A DNA stretch of 64,000 bases. Origin: an uncultured Cytophagales bacterium. Lineage in GTDB: Bacteria > Bacteroidota > Bacteroidia > Cytophagales > Thermoflexibacteraceae. Shown in pieces: positions 16,871-26,596 of the stretch. Within the stretch, counting starts at the first letter, position 1; every line of letters begins with the position of its first letter. Where the stretch lies: positions 124,001-188,000 of the forward strand of contig CALHUI010000007.1 in NCBI GenBank assembly GCA_938039675.1, read 5' to 3'. The notes beneath the pieces were generated by a model, which made no database searches, was not told the DNA's origin, and saw only the letters and a list, made by a program, of their open reading frames with translations. A program made the position numbers and the translations under genes.

Positions 16871-17356
16871 TTATTGCAACAACTTGGCTTGCTTGATGTA
16901 ATATTCGCCCTGCTTAACCCAACGATAGCGTTCTTGCCCTTTCAATACACGAACTTCGGCAGCAACGAGCTTAAACTCACCCATCGTCGTGTCATTTACC
17001 TTGATATCAGGATCCCATTGCAGTTTGAAATCTACATTGAGCGAATCGCCGTTTAAACGATCCTGCATCAGAACACCCAATACGGTCATATCCTCTCCTA
17101 CGGGATAATTTACCGTATCGTAAGCCAGTGGATAAGTTATGATTGGGAACTCGCCCCCGTCCATTACTTCAAAACCTGCCTTGCCCTGTTTTACAATCAA
17201 ATCGGTAATCATACCGTCTATCAGGCGAACCATGCGCTTGTTATTGGTCAGTTCTGCTTTTACTTTGGCCTTCATTTCGGCGCGGCGTTTTTCTTCTGCG
17301 CTCTCACAAGCCCATGCCAGCATAGCAATAGCTATGAGCAGATAGATTTTTTTCAT
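16871..17356 (-). CDS. Putative lipoprotein, uncharacterised paralogue of its neighbour
   Basis: A 161 aa protein with lipoprotein signal MKKIYLLIAIAMLAWACES (Cys17). A charged helix (about 20-40, EEKRRAEMKAKVKAELTNNK) leads into a domain sharing the WD..DTTMGEFKL pattern with the protein encoded 43 bp downstream. No enzymatic motif is seen. A TAACTTTG box at 17427-17420 probably drives both genes. Function unknown. Confidence 0.65.
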   Translation of the reverse strand: MKKIYLLIAIAMLAWACESAEEKRRAEMKAKVKAELTNNKRMVRLIDGMITDLIVKQGKAGFEVMDGGEFPIITYPLAYDTVNYPVGEDMTVLGVLMQDRLNGDSLNVDFKLQWDPDIKVNDTTMGEFKLVAAEVRVLKGQERYRWVKQGEYYIKQAKLLQ

Positions 17357-17419
17357 TGCGAAAAAACTTTTTAGGTTGAATTTTTATCAAAAATGAGCCT
17401 GCCTTTCCAAACAGGCGCG

Positions 17420-17427
17420 CAAAGTTA
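17420..17427 (-). promoter_or_regulatory. Candidate -7 box for the lipoprotein pair
   Basis: TAACTTTG on the minus strand, 64 bp before the ATG at 17356. No -33 TTTG at exact spacing. Confidence 0.45.
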
Positions 17428-17523
17428 GAGTCTTAGCAACTGAGCAGCAAGATTTTAACAATATTCAACACATGAAATTTTATGCTGCTGCATTGCACCT
17501 TCTCACATAAAAACAGTCGAGTA

Positions 17524-18567
17524 TCAGTTGTAGGTAACGTAGTGTTCCCATTTGTCTAAAACAGCGCGGAAGTCGTCGGGCAGCTCAGAGTCAAACTGCA
17601 TGTACTGCTTGCTGACGGGATGCTCGAAGCCCAACGATTTGGCGTGCAGTGCCTGACGCGGCATGAGGCTGAAGCAATTTTCCACAAAGGCGCGGTACTT
17701 GGAAAAAGGCGTGCCTTTCAGAATCTGGTCGCCGCCATAGGTGGCATCGTTAAAGAGCGGATGCCCCAGATACTTCATATGCGCTCTGATTTGGTGGGTA
17801 CGTCCTGTTTCAAGGCGGCATTTGACTAACGATACATAGCGCAGTGTCTGAATAACTTCGTAGTGGGTAATAGCATGTCTGCCGTAGGGTACCATGTCAC
17901 CTTCGTAAACCATGGTGATGCGGCGGTCTTTGGGGCTTCTGCCCAGCGGCGCATTGATGGTTCCTTTGGATTCTTTAGGTTCTCCCCACACAAGGGCATA
18001 GTAGGTGCGCTCAATGGTATGATGAAAAAATTGACGTGCCAGACTCATCATCGCTGTTTCGGTTTTGGCAATGACCATCAGCCCACTGGTATCCTTGTCT
18101 ATGCGATGAACAAGCCCCGGACGGCCTTCGTTGCCTTGCATTTCGGGCAATTGTTGGAAGTGATACACTAAGGCATTGACCAGTGTGCCTTCCCAGTTGT
18201 TATAGCCCGGATGTACTACCATGCCCGGCTCTTTGTTCAGCACAAGCACATGTTCATCTTCAAAAACAATATTGAGCGGAATATTTTCAGGCTTTACCTC
18301 TCCGCTGCGTGGCGGCTCGGGCAATGAAACGGTAATAACATCTAAGGGATGCACCTTGTAGTTGGGCTTAATCAGCTGATTATTGACCAGAATAAAGCCG
18401 TTGTGAATGGCATCCTGAATTTTACTGCGCGAAGCGTTGGGCAAGCGGTCGCATAAAAACTTGTCTATGCGCAGCAGAGACTGCCCCTTGTCGGCCACAA
18501 TGCGATGATGCTCAAACAGCTCGTCATCGTCTTGCTCACCCGCAAAATCGTTGATTTCCTCACTCAT
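17524..18567 (-). CDS. rluD: RluD-like 23S rRNA pseudouridine synthase
   Basis: The 347 aa protein has an N-terminal S4 RNA-binding domain (about 32-90, LRIDKFLCDRLPNASRSKIQ) and an RluA-type catalytic domain. The motif GLVHRIDKDTSGLMV at 151-165 contains the catalytic aspartate (Asp157 of RID). LETGRTHQIRAHM, LGHPLFNDATYGG and ALHAKSLGFEHP complete the family pattern. It isomerises uridines in 23S rRNA (helix 69 in E. coli RluD). The start overlaps the purK stop by 4 bp, so the pair is co-transcribed. Confidence 0.9.
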   Translation of the reverse strand: MSEEINDFAGEQDDDELFEHHRIVADKGQSLLRIDKFLCDRLPNASRSKIQDAIHNGFILVNNQLIKPNYKVHPLDVITVSLPEPPRSGEVKPENIPLNIVFEDEHVLVLNKEPGMVVHPGYNNWEGTLVNALVYHFQQLPEMQGNEGRPGLVHRIDKDTSGLMVIAKTETAMMSLARQFFHHTIERTYYALVWGEPKESKGTINAPLGRSPKDRRITMVYEGDMVPYGRHAITHYEVIQTLRYVSLVKCRLETGRTHQIRAHMKYLGHPLFNDATYGGDQILKGTPFSKYRAFVENCFSLMPRQALHAKSLGFEHPVSKQYMQFDSELPDDFRAVLDKWEHYVTYN

Positions 18568-19736
18568 TGAATTACCTCCGATGATTGGGCTGCCGATTTT
18601 TTGTTGCTGATAACTTTTAGCCTTTGTTTCACCAAAGCCACTTTTTGAGGCAGTTCTTCCGTCGTATCGGCAAGGATGGTAACGTGCCCCATTTTGCGGA
18701 AAGGCTTGGTAATGGTTTTACCGTAGAGGTGCACATAAACGCCCGAAAGCCCTAAGACTTTTTCTATGCCCGTGTAAACAGCCTCGCCCGTGTAGCCCGG
18801 TTCGCCGAGTAGGTTTATCATAGCGGCAGGACAGCGTGCGGAAGTATCGCCCAGCGGCAGGTCGAATATGGCACGCAGCAGTTGCTGATATTGCGATGTA
18901 TAGTTGGACTCTATGGTGTGATGCCCGCTGTTGTGTGGGCGCGGGGCTACTTCGTTTACCAAAATTTCACCGTCTTTGGTAAGAAACATTTCCACTGCCA
19001 ACAAACCGACAAAGCCCATCGTTTTAACGACTTGCTCTGCTATTGTCTGCGCTTTGTGGGCAAGATGAGTCGAAATGCTGGCAGGTGCAAAAAGGTACTC
19101 TACCAGATTATGTTCAGGATGAAAAACCATTTCCACTACTGGGAAAGTCTCCATTTGCCCTGAATGGTTGCGGGCAACCATTACAGCCAACTCTTTTTCA
19201 AAATCAATTTGTTTTTCTAATACGCCCGGCGCATCAAATGCCTTTTCCCAATCGGCCAATGTGTTGATTTTTTGCACACCGCGCCCGTCGTAGCCTTCCT
19301 TGCCGAGCTTATGAACGGCAGGCAGCATGTCGGCATACAGGCGTACATCCGTGCGTTTTTCCGTCAGTACGAATGGTGCGGTAGGAATGTCGTATGCCTT
19401 GTAAAACTGCTTTTGCAAGCGTTTATCTTGAATCAGGCTAATCAGCTTGGGGTCAGGATAAACGGTTTTGCCTTGTGCCTGCAAGGTTTCCAATGCCTTT
19501 GTATTAACATTTTCAATCTCAATCGTGATGATATCCACATCCTGACCAAAGTTTACTACCGTTTGGTAGTCTGTCAGCGCACCGCAGACAAATTCGGATG
19601 CCAGCGAACAACACGGGGCATCGGGTGCGGGGTCTAACACTTTTACGTACACATTCCAATCGGCGGCAGCTTGAATCAACATTTTACCCAACTGACCGCC
19701 TCCCAAAATACCTAACCGAATCTGCTTAAATGCCAT
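18564..19736 (-). CDS. purK: N5-carboxyaminoimidazole ribonucleotide synthase
   Basis: About 390 aa, ATP-grasp fold. The N-terminal nucleotide-binding loop RLGILGGGQLGKML, the strand VNTKALETLQ region, the grasp loop KLGKEGYDGRGVQ and the metal-binding MFLTKDGEILVNEVAPRPHNSGH are all present. PurK uses ATP and bicarbonate to carboxylate AIR, giving N5-CAIR for PurE (gene at 40227, 20 kb away). I take ATG 19736 (MAFKQIRLG) as start, matching the family; an in-frame ATG lies 10 codons upstream at 19766. Confidence 0.95.
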   Translation of the reverse strand: MAFKQIRLGILGGGQLGKMLIQAAADWNVYVKVLDPAPDAPCCSLASEFVCGALTDYQTVVNFGQDVDIITIEIENVNTKALETLQAQGKTVYPDPKLISLIQDKRLQKQFYKAYDIPTAPFVLTEKRTDVRLYADMLPAVHKLGKEGYDGRGVQKINTLADWEKAFDAPGVLEKQIDFEKELAVMVARNHSGQMETFPVVEMVFHPEHNLVEYLFAPASISTHLAHKAQTIAEQVVKTMGFVGLLAVEMFLTKDGEILVNEVAPRPHNSGHHTIESNYTSQYQQLLRAIFDLPLGDTSARCPAAMINLLGEPGYTGEAVYTGIEKVLGLSGVYVHLYGKTITKPFRKMGHVTILADTTEELPQKVALVKQRLKVISNKKSAAQSSEVIQ

Positions 19737-19803
19737 AATGAAAAAATGAGACGCAAAATTCATCATTTTTCCTTACTTTACACCCTGTTTATGTGCTTTT
19801 CAC

Positions 19804-20409
19804 ATGTTTATTGAGCCTTATCATCCTAACAAAACACCACATGGGTGGATTGAAGTTATTTGCGGGTCAATGTTTTCGGGTAAAACCGAAGAGTTGATTC
19901 GTCGGGTCAATCGGGCGCTGATAGCCCGCCAAAAAGTAGTTATTTTTAAGCCCGCCCTCGATGTGCGCTACGACGAGGTAAAAGTTGTTTCACACAACAA
20001 AACGGAAATCCACTCTAACCCCGTTCAAACTGCCAAAGAAATTCTGTTGGTAGGTCGTGACTGCGATGTGATAGGTATAGACGAAGCCCAATTTTTTGAC
20101 GAGGGGTTGATTGAAGTCTGCGAAACTTTGGCGCGCCGCGGCAAGCGAGTGATTCTTTCAGGGTTGGACATGGACTTTGAAGGTAAACCGTTTGGCGTAA
20201 TGGCTCCGCTGATGGCTATTGCCGAGTTTGTTACCAAAGTACACGCCATTTGTGTGCGTTGCGGCGGCATGGCTTCTTTCTCCTATCGTTTGAGTACTTC
20301 GCGCGAGCGCTTGTTACTTGGCGAACAAGATGCCTACGAACCTCGCTGCCGCAGTTGTTTCCTCCAAGGGAAATCAGTTACCGAAGGCGAAGGAAGAAGA
20401 GATAACTGA
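19804..20409 (+). CDS. tdk: Thymidine kinase
   Basis: The 201 aa protein is a type II thymidine kinase. The P-loop GSMFSGKT is at 21-28. IGIDEAQFFDEG carries the catalytic Glu. The lasso/thymidine-binding segment includes FEGKPFGVM. Four cysteines in two CxxC pairs (ICVRCGG and PRCRSCF) form the structural zinc site. It phosphorylates thymidine for nucleotide salvage. It is divergent from purK with only about 65 bp between starts, and convergent with nuoH. Confidence 0.95.
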   Translation: MFIEPYHPNKTPHGWIEVICGSMFSGKTEELIRRVNRALIARQKVVIFKPALDVRYDEVKVVSHNKTEIHSNPVQTAKEILLVGRDCDVIGIDEAQFFDEGLIEVCETLARRGKRVILSGLDMDFEGKPFGVMAPLMAIAEFVTKVHAICVRCGGMASFSYRLSTSRERLLLGEQDAYEPRCRSCFLQGKSVTEGEGRRDN

Positions 20410-20419
20410 GCGTCGCTTT

Positions 20420-21472
20420 TTAGAAAATCAACTTTGTCAGGCTGCAAAGCAACAACAGCAGTAAAGCTGCGGGAGTCAGGTATTTCCAGCAAAGCGACAT
20501 GAGTTGGTCTATTCGCAAACGCGGATAAGTCCAGCGCACCCACATTTGCAGGCCGACCAGCAGCAAGCCTTTCCCAAGCAGCCAAAAAGCACCCCAAAGC
20601 CATGCGGAAATGTGCCCGGGTGTGCCACTTGTCCATTCGGCCAAGCGTACTATCCCTACATTCGGGAGTGGCGTATTCCATGCACCAAAAAATAGAACAG
20701 CTGAAAGCAGGCTGACCAATAACATCATACCATACTCGGTTAACATCAGGATGCCCCAGCGGAAACCCGCATACTCTGTCTGATAACCTGCCACCAACTC
20801 CGATTCAGCTTCGGGCAAGTCAAAAGGAGCGCGGTTACACTCTGCCAGCGAGGCTGTAAAGAATATCAGAAACACAGGCAGCAACAGCGGGTAGCGAACT
20901 ACATACCAACTGAAAACGCCGCCCCACGCATGGCTTTCAATAGCAAAAATACCTTGTTGCCATGCCATTTCCTGCAAATTGAGCGTGCCTGCACAAACGG
21001 CCACACAAAGCACTGCCAACCCGAGCGGCACTTCGTAAGATACGATTTGTGCCACCGAACGCATGGCACCCAACATGGAAAACTTGTTATTGCTCCCCCA
21101 TCCGGCCATCAGAATGCCCATTACATCCAGCGAAACAATGGCAAGCAGCGCAAAAATGCCGGTAGTACTTTCCGAGCCGATGCCCTGCGGGGCAAGAGGA
21201 ATAAAACAGAACCCCGCAAACACGGAAGCAAAAATAACAAAAGGAGCAGCCCTGAAAAGCACGCCATCTGCACCGCGCAGTACGATATCCTCCTTCTGTA
21301 ACATTTTCAGCAGGTCGGCGACAGTTTGCAATAGCCCGTAATAGCCTGTTTCCATTGGGCCGAGGCGGTCTTGAATAAATGCTGCCATTTTCCGCTCCGC
21401 ATACACAGCAAGAACGGTATAGAGCAACAAAAAGCCCAAGAAAAACAGAAAGAGCAGTATGGTGGTGGGCAT
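20420..21472 (-). CDS. nuoH: NADH-quinone oxidoreductase subunit H (orphan locus)
   Basis: The 350 aa protein has eight or more membrane helices and the subunit H hallmarks AVYAERKMAAFIQDRLGPMETG, LADLLKM-type VADLLKMLQKED, SLAECNRAPFDLPEAESELV and GYQTEYAGFRWG. In complex I this subunit forms the quinone chamber and the start of the proton path. No other nuo gene flanks it: tdk lies on one side and hslU on the other. It is about 100 bp downstream of hslU on the same strand and might share its transcript. The rest of complex I must be encoded elsewhere if this subunit works. Confidence 0.93.
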   Translation of the reverse strand: MPTTILLFLFFLGFLLLYTVLAVYAERKMAAFIQDRLGPMETGYYGLLQTVADLLKMLQKEDIVLRGADGVLFRAAPFVIFASVFAGFCFIPLAPQGIGSESTTGIFALLAIVSLDVMGILMAGWGSNNKFSMLGAMRSVAQIVSYEVPLGLAVLCVAVCAGTLNLQEMAWQQGIFAIESHAWGGVFSWYVVRYPLLLPVFLIFFTASLAECNRAPFDLPEAESELVAGYQTEYAGFRWGILMLTEYGMMLLVSLLSAVLFFGAWNTPLPNVGIVRLAEWTSGTPGHISAWLWGAFWLLGKGLLLVGLQMWVRWTYPRLRIDQLMSLCWKYLTPAALLLLLLCSLTKLIF

Positions 21473-21575
21473 GAGTTAGGTGGCCAATCCGAATATAGAG
21501 ATAAGGTTGCGAATGTATTTTTTATTCATCTGTTCATAGCGAACGGTTTGCAAACCATTCGGTAGGATGGATGGG

Positions 21576-22958
21576 TTACAAAATGTAACGGCTCAAATCG
21601 CGGTTTTGCACCAATGAGCTCAGGCGCTGCTGCACTATTTCCCGATTAACCACCAGTTTGGAGTTGGGCGGGATAGTATCGGGAACTTCAAACAAAAACT
21701 CGTTGAGCAGGTGGCTCATCACCGTATGCAAACGGCGTGCGCCAATATTTTCTACCTCCGAATTGATAGCAAAAGCTACTTCCGCAATGGCTTCCAGCGC
21801 ATCATCGGTAAAACTCAACTCTACATCCTCGGCGGCCAACAGCGCCTGATACTGCTTGGTGAGTGCGTTTTTGGGTGTTTTCAGAATCTGGTAAAAATCG
21901 GCTTGGCTGAGGCTTTGCAACTCTATGCGTATAGGGAAGCGCCCTTGCAGCTCGGGGATGAGGTCGGAAGGTTTAGATACATGGAAAGCTCCTGCCGCAA
22001 TAAACAAGATATGGTCGGTGTTGATGATGCCATATTTGGTATTAACTGCGCTACCTTCTACAATAGGCAGCAGGTCGCGCTGCACACCTTCGCGGCTTAC
22101 ATCGGGGCCGCCCGATTTACCGGAAGAAGATGCGATTTTGTCAATTTCATCAATGAATATAATGCCCATGTTTTCGGCTTTTTGCAGGGCAACCTGTTTT
22201 ACTTCGTCCATATCAATCAGTTTGGACGATTCTTCTTCCATCAGAATACGGCGAGCTTCGGCAATGGCTACTTTGCGTTTGCGGCTCTTTTTAGGCATCA
22301 TGTTGCCTATTATTTCCTGTAAATTCATCATAGAGACTTCGTCCATAGCACCGCCAATGATGCTCATGCCGCCTGTATTGTTTTCTACTTCAATTTCTAT
22401 TTTGCGGTCTTCCAGTTCGCCGTTGCGCAGTTTTTCGCGAAATCGCTCGCGGGTGCGCTCGTTGAGTTCTACGTCCGAATCGCTGGCCTGAAAGCCTATT
22501 GTTCCTTCGGGCTGGCTGCGTTTTGACTTCACGGGTGGAATCAGCGCATCCAAAATAATTTCTTCCACTGCTTCGGCTGCTTTTTCCTGTACTTCGGCGC
22601 GCTTCTGCATCTTCACCATATTTACGGCCTGCTCAGCCAAATCGCGCACCATGCTCTCCACGTCGCGGCCTACATAGCCCACTTCAGTAAACTTAGAGGC
22701 TTCTACTTTGACAAAAGGCGCATCGGCAAGTTTGGCCAAACGGCGGGCAATTTCGGTTTTACCTACGCCGGTAGCGCCAATCATGAGAATATTGTTAGGC
22801 ACGATTTCGCGCTTTATATCGCCGGGGGCATTCATGCGCCGCCAGCGGTTGCGCAGGGCAATGGCTACGCTGCGCTTGGCCTGGTGCTGCCCGATGATGT
22901 ATTTATCTAATTCGGCAACTATTTGCCTCGGGGTCAAGTATTCGGGTTGTTCAAGCAT
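21576..22958 (-). CDS. hslU: HslUV protease ATPase subunit
   Basis: The 460 aa length is right for HslU/ClpY. Walker A is GATGVGKTE, followed by VKVEASKFTEVGYVGRDVESMVRDL, the pore and lid region. The I-domain is at about 140-230, Walker B is GIIFIDEIDKIA, sensor 1 lies near ILFIAAGAF, and the C-terminal tail ends LSRYIL, as needed for docking to HslV. It unfolds substrates for the HslV peptidase, which is not encoded next to it here. Confidence 0.96.
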   Translation of the reverse strand: MLEQPEYLTPRQIVAELDKYIIGQHQAKRSVAIALRNRWRRMNAPGDIKREIVPNNILMIGATGVGKTEIARRLAKLADAPFVKVEASKFTEVGYVGRDVESMVRDLAEQAVNMVKMQKRAEVQEKAAEAVEEIILDALIPPVKSKRSQPEGTIGFQASDSDVELNERTRERFREKLRNGELEDRKIEIEVENNTGGMSIIGGAMDEVSMMNLQEIIGNMMPKKSRKRKVAIAEARRILMEEESSKLIDMDEVKQVALQKAENMGIIFIDEIDKIASSSGKSGGPDVSREGVQRDLLPIVEGSAVNTKYGIINTDHILFIAAGAFHVSKPSDLIPELQGRFPIRIELQSLSQADFYQILKTPKNALTKQYQALLAAEDVELSFTDDALEAIAEVAFAINSEVENIGARRLHTVMSHLLNEFLFEVPDTIPPNSKLVVNREIVQQRLSSLVQNRDLSRYIL

Positions 22959-22993
22959 TGACTATCGGCTTTAACTATGGACAAAAATACAAT

Positions 22994-23025
22994 AAAAAAG
23001 CCATCCTGAAATGGGAGGGCTTTTT
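22994..23025 (-). terminator. Terminator between secA and hslU
   Basis: AAAAAGCCATCC and GGGAGGGCTTTTT pair with one internal mismatch around a 6-nt loop. On the minus strand a T-rich tract follows (TTTTTTATTGTATTTTTG), so it ends secA transcription. Confidence 0.75.
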
Positions 23026-23053
23026 GCATATATGACCAATCGGTGGCAAGGTC

Positions 23054-26000
23054 TTACATGAGGATACACTTGTTGTCTTTCAGGTCTTGTTCAACATTTT
23101 TGAACTTGGTTTCCACCACCCGACCGTCCATATAGCGCACGGTTACTTTATCGTTGCGCCTTGGTAATTTTTGTGAGATAATCGGCTTAGTAACTTCCAC
23201 GTTTTGGCGTTTGGTCGTACTGTAAGCAGTTTTGTTATCGCTGCGGGTGCTTACTGTTTCGGTTTGCGGCTTATTGGCCGAAAGTTTAGCCTGCTGTTGC
23301 CGTTGGCGATTCATGGCTGCCATGGCTTCCGCATTCTGTACGGCATTCTGTCCCTCATCGTAAGGCATAGCGCGGAACAAAAAGGCTGTAATTTGCGTAT
23401 TGAGTTCGCCAATCAGGTTTTTAAACAGCTCGAAGGCTTCAAACTTGTAAATCAACAGTGGGTCTTTCTGCTCCAAAGTGGCAAACTGTACTGACTGGCG
23501 AAGGTCATCCATTTCGCGGAGGTGTTCTTTCCAGTACTGGTCAATCAGTGCAAGTGTAATGGCTTGCTCCATATTCTGAATCATGGCCATACCGCCTGTT
23601 GCAACGGCTTGTTGCAAGTTGGTAACGATGTTAATCATTTTCCTGCCGTCAGTAAATACTAAGGCAACATCGCGGAATACAGCACCCTGCGTCTGGAAAG
23701 CATGGTTCAGTATGGGGAAAATCATTTCTGCCAAATGCTTGTTCTTTGCTGTGTAGCGCCCGTACACCTCATCATAAAGCATTTGGGTAATGGCATCGGT
23801 GTTGTTTTTAGCAAAACTCTCCGCTGTGATAGCAACAGTAAGGCCGAATTGTGAAAGCACCGCCAATTTGAAACCTTCATAGTTGCCTTTGTTGTTCTCG
23901 GTAATTTCCTGACAGGTATCATAGAACATGGTCATGATGTCTAATGACAGACGCTCGCCAAAGAGTGCATTACGGCGACGGCGATAAATCACCTCGCGCT
24001 GTGCATTCATTACGTCGTCGTATTCCAGCAGGCGCTTGCGCATACCGAAGTTATTTTCTTCTACTTTCTTTTGTGCACGCTCAATAGACTTGGTAATCAT
24101 GGAGTGTTGGATTACTTCTCCCTCTTCCAAACCAAGCCTGTCCATAATGCTAGCAATGCGCTCCGAACCGAAAAGGCGCATCAGTTCGTCTTCAAGGCTG
24201 ACAAAGAATTGTGATGAGCCCGGGTCTCCTTGACGGCCTGAGCGACCGCGTAGCTGGCGGTCTACACGACGGCTTTCGTGACGCTCTGTACCAATAATTG
24301 CTAAGCCGCCTGCTTGTTTGGCTTCGGGCGTAAGTTTGATATCCGTACCGCGACCTGCCATGTTGGTAGCAATTGTTACCGTGCCGGGGATACCTGCATT
24401 GGCAACAATCTCTGCTTCGCGGGCGTGCTGCTTGGCGTTTAGTACCTGATGCGGAATTTTGCGCAATTGCAGCATACGGCTGATAATTTCTGAGTTTTCT
24501 ACCGAAGTAGTACCCACAAGCACCGGCCTTCCGGCTGCTACTAATTCCTGTATTTCTGCTACTACGGCGTTGTATTTCTCGCGAACGGTTTTGTAAACCT
24601 TGTCCTCATAGTCTTTGCGGATAACCGGCTTGTTGGTTGGTATTTCTACTACGTCCAATTTGTAGATTTCCCAGAACTCGCCTGCTTCGGTACTTGCCGT
24701 ACCGGTCATGCCGGCCAGTTTGTGGTACATGCGGAAGTAGTTCTGCAGGGTAATGGTAGCATAGGTTTGCGTGGACTCTTCTACCTTTACGTTTTCTTTG
24801 GCTTCCAGTGCTTGATGCAGGCCGTCGGAGTAGCGGCGGCCTTCCATTACACGGCCGGTCTGCTCGTCTACAATTTTTACTTTGCCGTCCACCAAGATGT
24901 AGTCCACATCACGCTCGAAGAGGGTATAGGCTTTGAGCAACTGGTTTACGCTGTGGATGCGCTGGCTCTTCATGGTATAGTCGGCTAATACTTGGTCTTT
25001 GGCACGCAGTTTATCGTCATCGCTTAGCTCAGGGTTAGCATCTATATTAGCTATTTCAACACCGATATCAGGCAATATGAAGAAGTTGGCATCTTCGCCT
25101 GCTTCGGTAATGAAGTTGATACCGTTTTGTGTCAGTTCTACCGAGTTGTGTTTTTCATCAATCACGAAATAGAGTGGTTTGTCGGCTTCGGGCATCATTT
25201 TGGCGTTGTCTTGTAAGTAGAAGTTTTCTACTTTCTGCATTTTAGCCTTTACGCCCGGCTCGCTAAGGTATTTAATCAGAGGCTTACTTTTAGGCAGCCC
25301 TCTGTAAGCGCGGAACAACGCCAAACCGCCTTCTTCGTCTTTGCCTTCTGCCAACAATTTTTTGGCTTCATTCAAAAACTTGATAACCAGTTGCTTTTGG
25401 GCTTCTACTAATCGGTTGATGCGTGGTTTGAGTTCGTAGTAGAGTTGCTCGTCTTCGTTGCCTGCACCTACCGGCCCTGAAATGATAAGCGGCGTACGGG
25501 CATCGTCTATCAACACAGAGTCTACTTCGTCCACCATGGCATAGTGGTGTTTGCGCTGCACTAATTCGGTCACTTCACGCGACATGTTATCGCGCAGGTA
25601 GTCAAAGCCGAACTCGTTGTTTGTGCCGTAGGTAATATCTGCCATGTAGGCACGGCGGCGCATGGGTGTATTGGGCGGGTGCTTGTCTATACAATCTACT
25701 CGCAAGCCATGGAACTCAAAAAGAGGTCCCATCCACTCGCTGTCGCGTCGGGCCAGATAGTCGTTTACAGTTACTATGTGTACGCCTTTACCACCTAAGG
25801 CATTCAGGTAGGCAGGCAAAGTAGCCACAAGTGTTTTACCTTCACCGGTGGCCATCTCGGCAATTTTGCCTTGGTGGAGCACGATGCCGCCGATAAGTTG
25901 TACATCGTAGTGCACCATTTCCCATGTTACCAAGTTTCCGGCAGCCATCCATTGATTGTGCCAAATGGCTTTATCGCCATCAATGGTTACGCCTTGACGC

Positions 26001-26437
26001 GTGGCAGCAATTTCGTGGTCAAAGGGTGTAGCCGTTACAACCAATTGCTTGTTAGTAGTCCAGCGGAAAGCTGTTTCGCGCACAACGGCGAATGCCTCCG
26101 GCAGGATGTTCATCAGCACTTCTTCCAATTTTTTGTCGTGCTCTTTTTCCAAACGGTCTATCTGTTGGAAAATCTGTTCCTTTTCCTCGATATCCATCGC
26201 CGGATTTTCTGCCACTCGTTGGTGTAAATCTGCCAGTTGGCTTCCAAAATCGGACAATTCTTTTGTAATCAGCTCTTTAAAGGCGAAAGTTTTGCCCCGC
26301 AGTTCATCATCGCTCAACGATTTGAGCTTAGTGTATTCCTGATTGATGGAAGCAACCAATGGATAAATTTGTTTCAGGTCGCGCTCGGACTTGGTGCCAA
26401 ACAGTTTGGCGAAGCCTTTGGTAAGAAAGTCTAACAT
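23054..26437 (-). CDS. secA: Preprotein translocase ATPase SecA
   Basis: An 1127 aa protein, longer than E. coli SecA (901 aa) as is usual in Bacteroidota, with extra segments in NBD1 (about 30-170 and 330-420). Motifs: MATGEGKTLVATLPAYLNAL (Walker A), VHIVTVNDYLARRD, MVDEVDSVLIDDART (DEAD-like), GTASTEAGEF, VLVGTTSVENSE, TIATNMAGRGTDIKL and RQLRGRSGRQGDPG. The C-terminus (TVRYMDGRVVETKFKNVE, ending in NKCILM) lacks the CxCx8CH zinc site of proteobacterial SecA. It drives protein export through SecYEG. It is monocistronic, with a terminator after it and a TAACTTTG box upstream. Confidence 0.97.
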   Translation of the reverse strand: MLDFLTKGFAKLFGTKSERDLKQIYPLVASINQEYTKLKSLSDDELRGKTFAFKELITKELSDFGSQLADLHQRVAENPAMDIEEKEQIFQQIDRLEKEHDKKLEEVLMNILPEAFAVVRETAFRWTTNKQLVVTATPFDHEIAATRQGVTIDGDKAIWHNQWMAAGNLVTWEMVHYDVQLIGGIVLHQGKIAEMATGEGKTLVATLPAYLNALGGKGVHIVTVNDYLARRDSEWMGPLFEFHGLRVDCIDKHPPNTPMRRRAYMADITYGTNNEFGFDYLRDNMSREVTELVQRKHHYAMVDEVDSVLIDDARTPLIISGPVGAGNEDEQLYYELKPRINRLVEAQKQLVIKFLNEAKKLLAEGKDEEGGLALFRAYRGLPKSKPLIKYLSEPGVKAKMQKVENFYLQDNAKMMPEADKPLYFVIDEKHNSVELTQNGINFITEAGEDANFFILPDIGVEIANIDANPELSDDDKLRAKDQVLADYTMKSQRIHSVNQLLKAYTLFERDVDYILVDGKVKIVDEQTGRVMEGRRYSDGLHQALEAKENVKVEESTQTYATITLQNYFRMYHKLAGMTGTASTEAGEFWEIYKLDVVEIPTNKPVIRKDYEDKVYKTVREKYNAVVAEIQELVAAGRPVLVGTTSVENSEIISRMLQLRKIPHQVLNAKQHAREAEIVANAGIPGTVTIATNMAGRGTDIKLTPEAKQAGGLAIIGTERHESRRVDRQLRGRSGRQGDPGSSQFFVSLEDELMRLFGSERIASIMDRLGLEEGEVIQHSMITKSIERAQKKVEENNFGMRKRLLEYDDVMNAQREVIYRRRRNALFGERLSLDIMTMFYDTCQEITENNKGNYEGFKLAVLSQFGLTVAITAESFAKNNTDAITQMLYDEVYGRYTAKNKHLAEMIFPILNHAFQTQGAVFRDVALVFTDGRKMINIVTNLQQAVATGGMAMIQNMEQAITLALIDQYWKEHLREMDDLRQSVQFATLEQKDPLLIYKFEAFELFKNLIGELNTQITAFLFRAMPYDEGQNAVQNAEAMAAMNRQRQQQAKLSANKPQTETVSTRSDNKTAYSTTKRQNVEVTKPIISQKLPRRNDKVTVRYMDGRVVETKFKNVEQDLKDNKCILM

Positions 26438-26504
26438 AGTAGTTTACAGGTGGTTCAAAAACGTGCCAAACAGCCACCCGACTGATATTTTGGCTGTGAA
26501 TTTG

Positions 26505-26512
26505 CAAAGTTA
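26505..26512 (-). promoter_or_regulatory. Candidate -7 box for secA
   Basis: TAACTTTG on the minus strand, 68 bp before the secA ATG. No convincing -33 partner. Confidence 0.45.
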
Positions 26513-26596
26513 CGAATCCGATTTGGGATTTCCTGCCCATTTAACGTATTTGCGATTGGTTAATGAAAACAAAACAATTCGCATATCTATTACTTT

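Noticed and set aside
13149-17356. Genomic island around the toxin-like gene and FG-GAP protein
   Set aside because: No integrase, tRNA boundary, direct repeats or clear change in composition was seen at the edges.
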